A stretch of 40,957 bases of DNA from Lingula anatina. Lineage: Eukaryota; Brachiopoda; Lingulata; Lingulida; Lingulidae. Where the stretch lies: positions 22,748 through 63,704 of the forward strand of contig NW_019773582.1 of assembly GCF_001039355.2 (NCBI RefSeq), in the 5' to 3' direction. The translations under genes and the position numbers were made by a program. The notes beneath the pieces were generated by a model. The model was given only the letters and a program-made list of their open reading frames with translations. It ran no database searches and was not told where the DNA came from. Of the stretch, positions 1-40,957 are shown piece after piece; position 1 is the stretch's first letter; each line of letters opens with the position of its first letter.

Positions 1-189
1 CCTAACACCAAGGACACTAAGACCAAAAGCCACCCTACATGCTGAGGTGCTAGCACCCACCTTGGCACTGAGATCTTGGCGTCTCTTCCGTAGATTACCA
101 AACACAGGTCTTTAGTGATACAAGCCGGCTGACTGCAGTTCTCAACCTACAATAATGATGTTATTATACAGCTTAGATTTTGAGTCTTA

Positions 190-404
190 GGCTGTATTCC
201 TTAAGCTTTTAGATCAATCTATCCCCACGGGGAGTCTCACTGGATTACTGTCAGATAATCCGGCTTAAATGTCCGTCCTGCCTACTACAAGCTGTAAGGA
301 GGTAATTAACTTTCGTGTCCGCTCGGCTGACAGCTATTTAGCGTGAACCCCCAGGGAGTTAGGTCGATCTTAAGTAGATCGATCTAATCTCTGGAAATGG
401 GGTC
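190..404. mobile_element. Foldback MITE family A, copy 1
   Basis: Imperfect palindrome whose right arm (ggtcgatcttaagtagatcg then ctggaaatggggtc) matches the reverse complement of its own left arm and of four other copies in the window. It is flanked by TTA at 187-189 and 405-407. Non-coding, 215 bp, the shortest and most diverged copy. Confidence 0.7.
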
Positions 405-654
405 TTACTCTTATGTATGTACGTACATAATCAAACCCCTAACAGGCTGGCTGAAAAATTGCTTTAAATGATGTTTCAGTTTCTAAAGATTATCAAATTA
501 AACAATTTTTTATTATTATACCAGTAGTAAGTGCTTTGTTCTATTCCAACAAATCTGCCGATCAAATATGGCAAGCCACTAAAAAGATTGCAATTCCCTG
601 ATAGTGAATAGATTCCCAGCAGAGATTACACAAAAAGCATTCAAGTTGGCCAGC

Positions 655-795
655 CAGAATAGGAGACTAGCTAGTCCGAGGGTCAAATATGTCTTCCCGA
701 AGGGATATCTATTCAGTGTCTATTAGTGGATTAGACAGCAAGCTTTGTAGTAGGTGGCCATATTTGACCCTCAGACTAGTTAGTCCTCTATTCTG
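655..795. mobile_element. Inverted-repeat element (MITE-like), 141 bp
   Basis: Terminal arms of about 37 bp: the left starts cagaataggagactagctag and contains gagggtcaaatatg, and the right is its near reverse complement ending tagtcctctattctg. No clear target duplication. It ends 37 bp short of the donor side of exon 833-947. Confidence 0.7.
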
Positions 796-832
796 AAAGT
801 GCTCTTAAAGGCTAGTGTCTGGTCAGACCTAC

Positions 833-38580
<37,748 letters not shown>

Positions 38581-39233
38581 CTGGAAAGAATGATCATTTT
38601 GGTAATTCCTTCTCTATGGCAAATCTGTGTATCATTCAAACTAAATGAACTCATTTTTCATTGGCCTTCACTCAACCGTCTGATTATTAACATGTTCATT
38701 GACTCCACATACATCAAGATGTATTAAATTCAATTAAAAACTAATTCACTTCTTATTCATATATCCCGAAACATTAATTTGTTAGTAGAGCTTGAAAAAA
38801 TAAACTTGTAAATGTGTAAAAAAACTAGCTTGAAAGAAAGCAGACCAAGGCTGTATTTTATAAATCCTGAAATTTATAAATCAGTAGAAATTAGAAAATA
38901 GTGATATTTTCAAGTTATTATCAGTACTTATATATGTATACTTTGTATACTTCCCTACTTTTTTGCCATTTCAGCCACTAATTCACACATTCAAAACATG
39001 CCATTAATCTGTGTATGCCTTTGTAAATAAAAGAGATTAAAATCAAACATTATGTCAATCCAGACCAATTTATTTCCATAACAGCATTCCTCTCTAAATT
39101 CCTAAAAAATCAATATTAAGCTTATGGCTGACTGTGGCGTCACCAAGCAACATTCTCCTCTGGAAAAAGCAATATTTTCAGAAAAGTTCGCATTCACTGG
39201 TTGATACATAAGAGCAAGAATCCTCAGCTCTTA

Positions 39234-39494
39234 GACTGGGTTTCCATACCTAGCTCAATCTAACAGTTTCGATCCATCTCCAAGGGGTTTCTCGCTAAGT
39301 ATATTGCTTTCAGCTTAAGCAGCTTAGATGTCTTGTACGCCTACTGAAGCTGCTAAAGGACAATTAATTACCCCCTAGCAGCTTCAGTAGGTATGACAGA
39401 CCACTAAGCCACTTAAGTTGATTGCAATTTAGTGAGAATCCATTTGGGGATAGATCAATCCACAGTTAGTATGACAGGGTCTGGGATTGGTTCT
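39234..39494. mobile_element. Foldback MITE family A, copy 5
   Basis: 261 bp, left arm gactgggtttccatacctag, right arm ending gggtctgggattggttct. Flanked by TTA on both sides (39231-39233, 39495-39497). Very similar to copy 4 through the inner part, suggesting recent spread. Another inverted-repeat element follows 28 bp away. Confidence 0.8.
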
Positions 39495-39522
39495 TTAGCT
39501 GCCACATTTAGATAGTCTTCAA

Positions 39523-39704
39523 TGCAGGGCTTGACACTTACTTTTTTCAATACTGGCCCGCGATATCGGTAAATATTGCAAGGATGATTTGAAACATGAC
39601 ACTTTACTTGGTCTTTGGGCCAGAGACCCCATCGATTCAATGGCCCTAGGTTGGTTTTCAGTGGCCAAGGGGCCAGTGGGCCACCCTTAATGTCAAGCCC
39701 TGCA
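39523..39704. mobile_element. MITE with TGCAGGGCTTGACA termini
   Basis: 182 bp with a perfect 14-bp terminal inverted repeat TGCAGGGCTTGACA. The inside carries ggcc-rich segments (ctggcccgcg, gggccagtgggcc). Target duplication unclear, perhaps AAT. Inserted just beside family A copy 5. Confidence 0.75.
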
Positions 39705-40603
39705 ATGCCATCTATTCTGCCCGTTAAAGGTCTCATGTTTTCATAGGCTTTGTATTGATTGTTTGTTTCTTATGGACAACATACTTATTTGCTTATTTAT
39801 GGACACAATAACTCAAAAAGTTCCTCAAAAATTTCAAGAAGAGGCTGATGGCACCTACAAGAATGCAATCTTATATAAATCTTATATAACAGCACAGGAA
39901 GTCTGTGTTTATTCTTTAGACTTTCATTAATATTAATAAATCTGGTACTCTATACCTGATTTTGTTCTACAAATTATTCAAGCAGAATACATACAAAATA
40001 TCACTGCACAGGTTTCCCTGGACAATGACAGAGTTATCTACGCCAGGCAGGCAATACAATACTGTTTGTACGCAGTAATCAGACATGTAGTACACATGTA
40101 CGCATTTGAAATTATCTCAAAACTTTGCAACTTCTATCACACTTTTAGGTGTTTTTTTTATCTATTTTCATGTACCATTTCTTAACATGGTTTATTTACA
40201 ATCTTTGATATCATGCAAAGGCAGGCTGTAGAGCTTGTTTACTATATAATGCCAAATGTCTCGGAAAGATAACAATTCTTTATTATCAACTTTCACCATC
40301 ACAAGTAGAAAAAACATCAACTTCTTTTCTTAAATGTGACAAACATAAAACCTCTCACTCCTCCTCTGATCCTTCCCTCTTCTATGACACATGTATTTCG
40401 ATGATTTTGTCCTCAAAATAAAATATTATTTTTCATCAGAGCTATCAATTACAGTAGCATGCCAAGAAATCTGAGACTCTGAGTTCTCCAACAACAACCT
40501 GAGGTTACACACAACAAACCAAAGAACAAAAACACCATTATCCGGATCATGCAATCCTCACACCTTCACTTTATTGATTGGGGAATCAGGCGTCATATCC
40601 GCA

Positions 40604-40820
40604 GAGATAATTATAGGATAGGCAGACAGCAAGAAGGTGAATTCAGCCCCAAATATGGCCTTAAAGAAGAGAAAAGAGATAATTATAGGATAGGCAGATA
40701 GCAAGAAGGTGAATTCAGCCCCAAATATGGCCTTAAAGAAGAGAAAAGAGATAATTATAGGATAGGCAGATAGCAAGAAGGTGAATTCAGTCCCAAATAT
40801 GGCCTTAAAGAAGAGAAAAG
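40604..40820. repeat. 72-bp tandem repeat, three copies
   Basis: Unit starts gagataattataggatagg and ends ttaaagaagagaaaa. Copies start at 40604, 40676 and 40748 and differ by single bases. The period is a multiple of three, so one minus-strand frame stays open, but it resembles no kinesin segment. Confidence 0.9.
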
Positions 40821-40957
40821 AAACACTGGGACAAAGTAAACCCCCCCCCCACCCCCTCAAAAAAAAAACAATCATAAACATACAGTATCATTTTCAAAAT
40901 ATTTTTTGGGATGAAAGTGTCTAGTAGACAACCCCCTTACTGCTACTACTATTAGAT

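Larger units (their letters stand above)
1..832. other. 3'-side intron with two inverted-repeat elements
   Basis: No coding exon was found. The stretch holds a foldback element at 190-404 and a second inverted-repeat element at 655-795. The next KIF1 exon, expected to encode the segment around QPAVITKD, is not present. Confidence 0.6.
38581..40957. other. 5'-side intron, upstream exon not in window
   Basis: Contains family A copy 5, the TGCAGGGCTTGACA element and the 72-bp tandem repeat. I looked for a minus-strand segment encoding FDYSYWSH or VKVAVRVRPFN and found none, so the start of the gene lies further right. Confidence 0.6.

Noticed and set aside
39455-39736. 93-codon minus-strand ORF
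   Set aside because: It runs across the ends of two MITEs, so the frame is chance within transposon sequence.
40558-40881. 107-codon minus-strand ORF as the missing first kinesin exon (ends INKVKV)
   Set aside because: KVKV recalls the VKVAVRVRPF start of kinesin-3, but the reading frame stops straight after, the rest is a tandem repeat, and no donor joins it to PDDPNF in a family-like way.

Overview
This is a eukaryotic, almost certainly marine-invertebrate, genomic window. It is AT-rich and crowded with microsatellites and small non-autonomous DNA transposons, and it carries one gene cut into many short exons with GT-AG introns. The phylum cannot be fixed from the sequence alone; the intron-rich structure and element types suit an amphioxus, mollusc or similar bilaterian.

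The only gene I can support lies on the minus strand and fills the window: a kinesin-3 motor of the KIF1A/KIF1B/UNC-104 type, the ATP-driven microtubule motor that carries synaptic vesicle precursors and other cargo towards plus ends. It reads right to left. I could place 34 exons between 38580 and 833, plus one possible microexon, joined in consistent phase except at one exon. They encode about 1,195 residues without optional exons. Both ends are missing. The first roughly 75 residues of the motor domain lie beyond position 40957, and the C-terminal part, including the expected PH domain, lies to the left of position 833.

Layout on the minus strand: motor domain with P-loop, switch I, switch II and K-loop (38580-28637); neck and first coiled coil (28776-27644); FHA domain (27189-26106); a linker with two optional-looking exons and one out-of-frame exon (24766-21395); second coiled coil and acidic segment (19279-16312); the conserved KIF1 stalk region (15773-2930); and the start of the next conserved block (2367-833). 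Two alternative versions of one stalk exon sit in tandem at 9251-9102 and 6648-6511.

Introns hold at least five copies of one foldback MITE family with 3-bp target duplications, seven other inverted-repeat elements, many simple repeats, a cluster of RFX X-box-like sites, and three single-N gaps. Two of those gaps are flanked by duplicated sequence that looks like assembly error or unmerged haplotypes. I found no tRNA, rRNA, CRISPR or second protein-coding gene.
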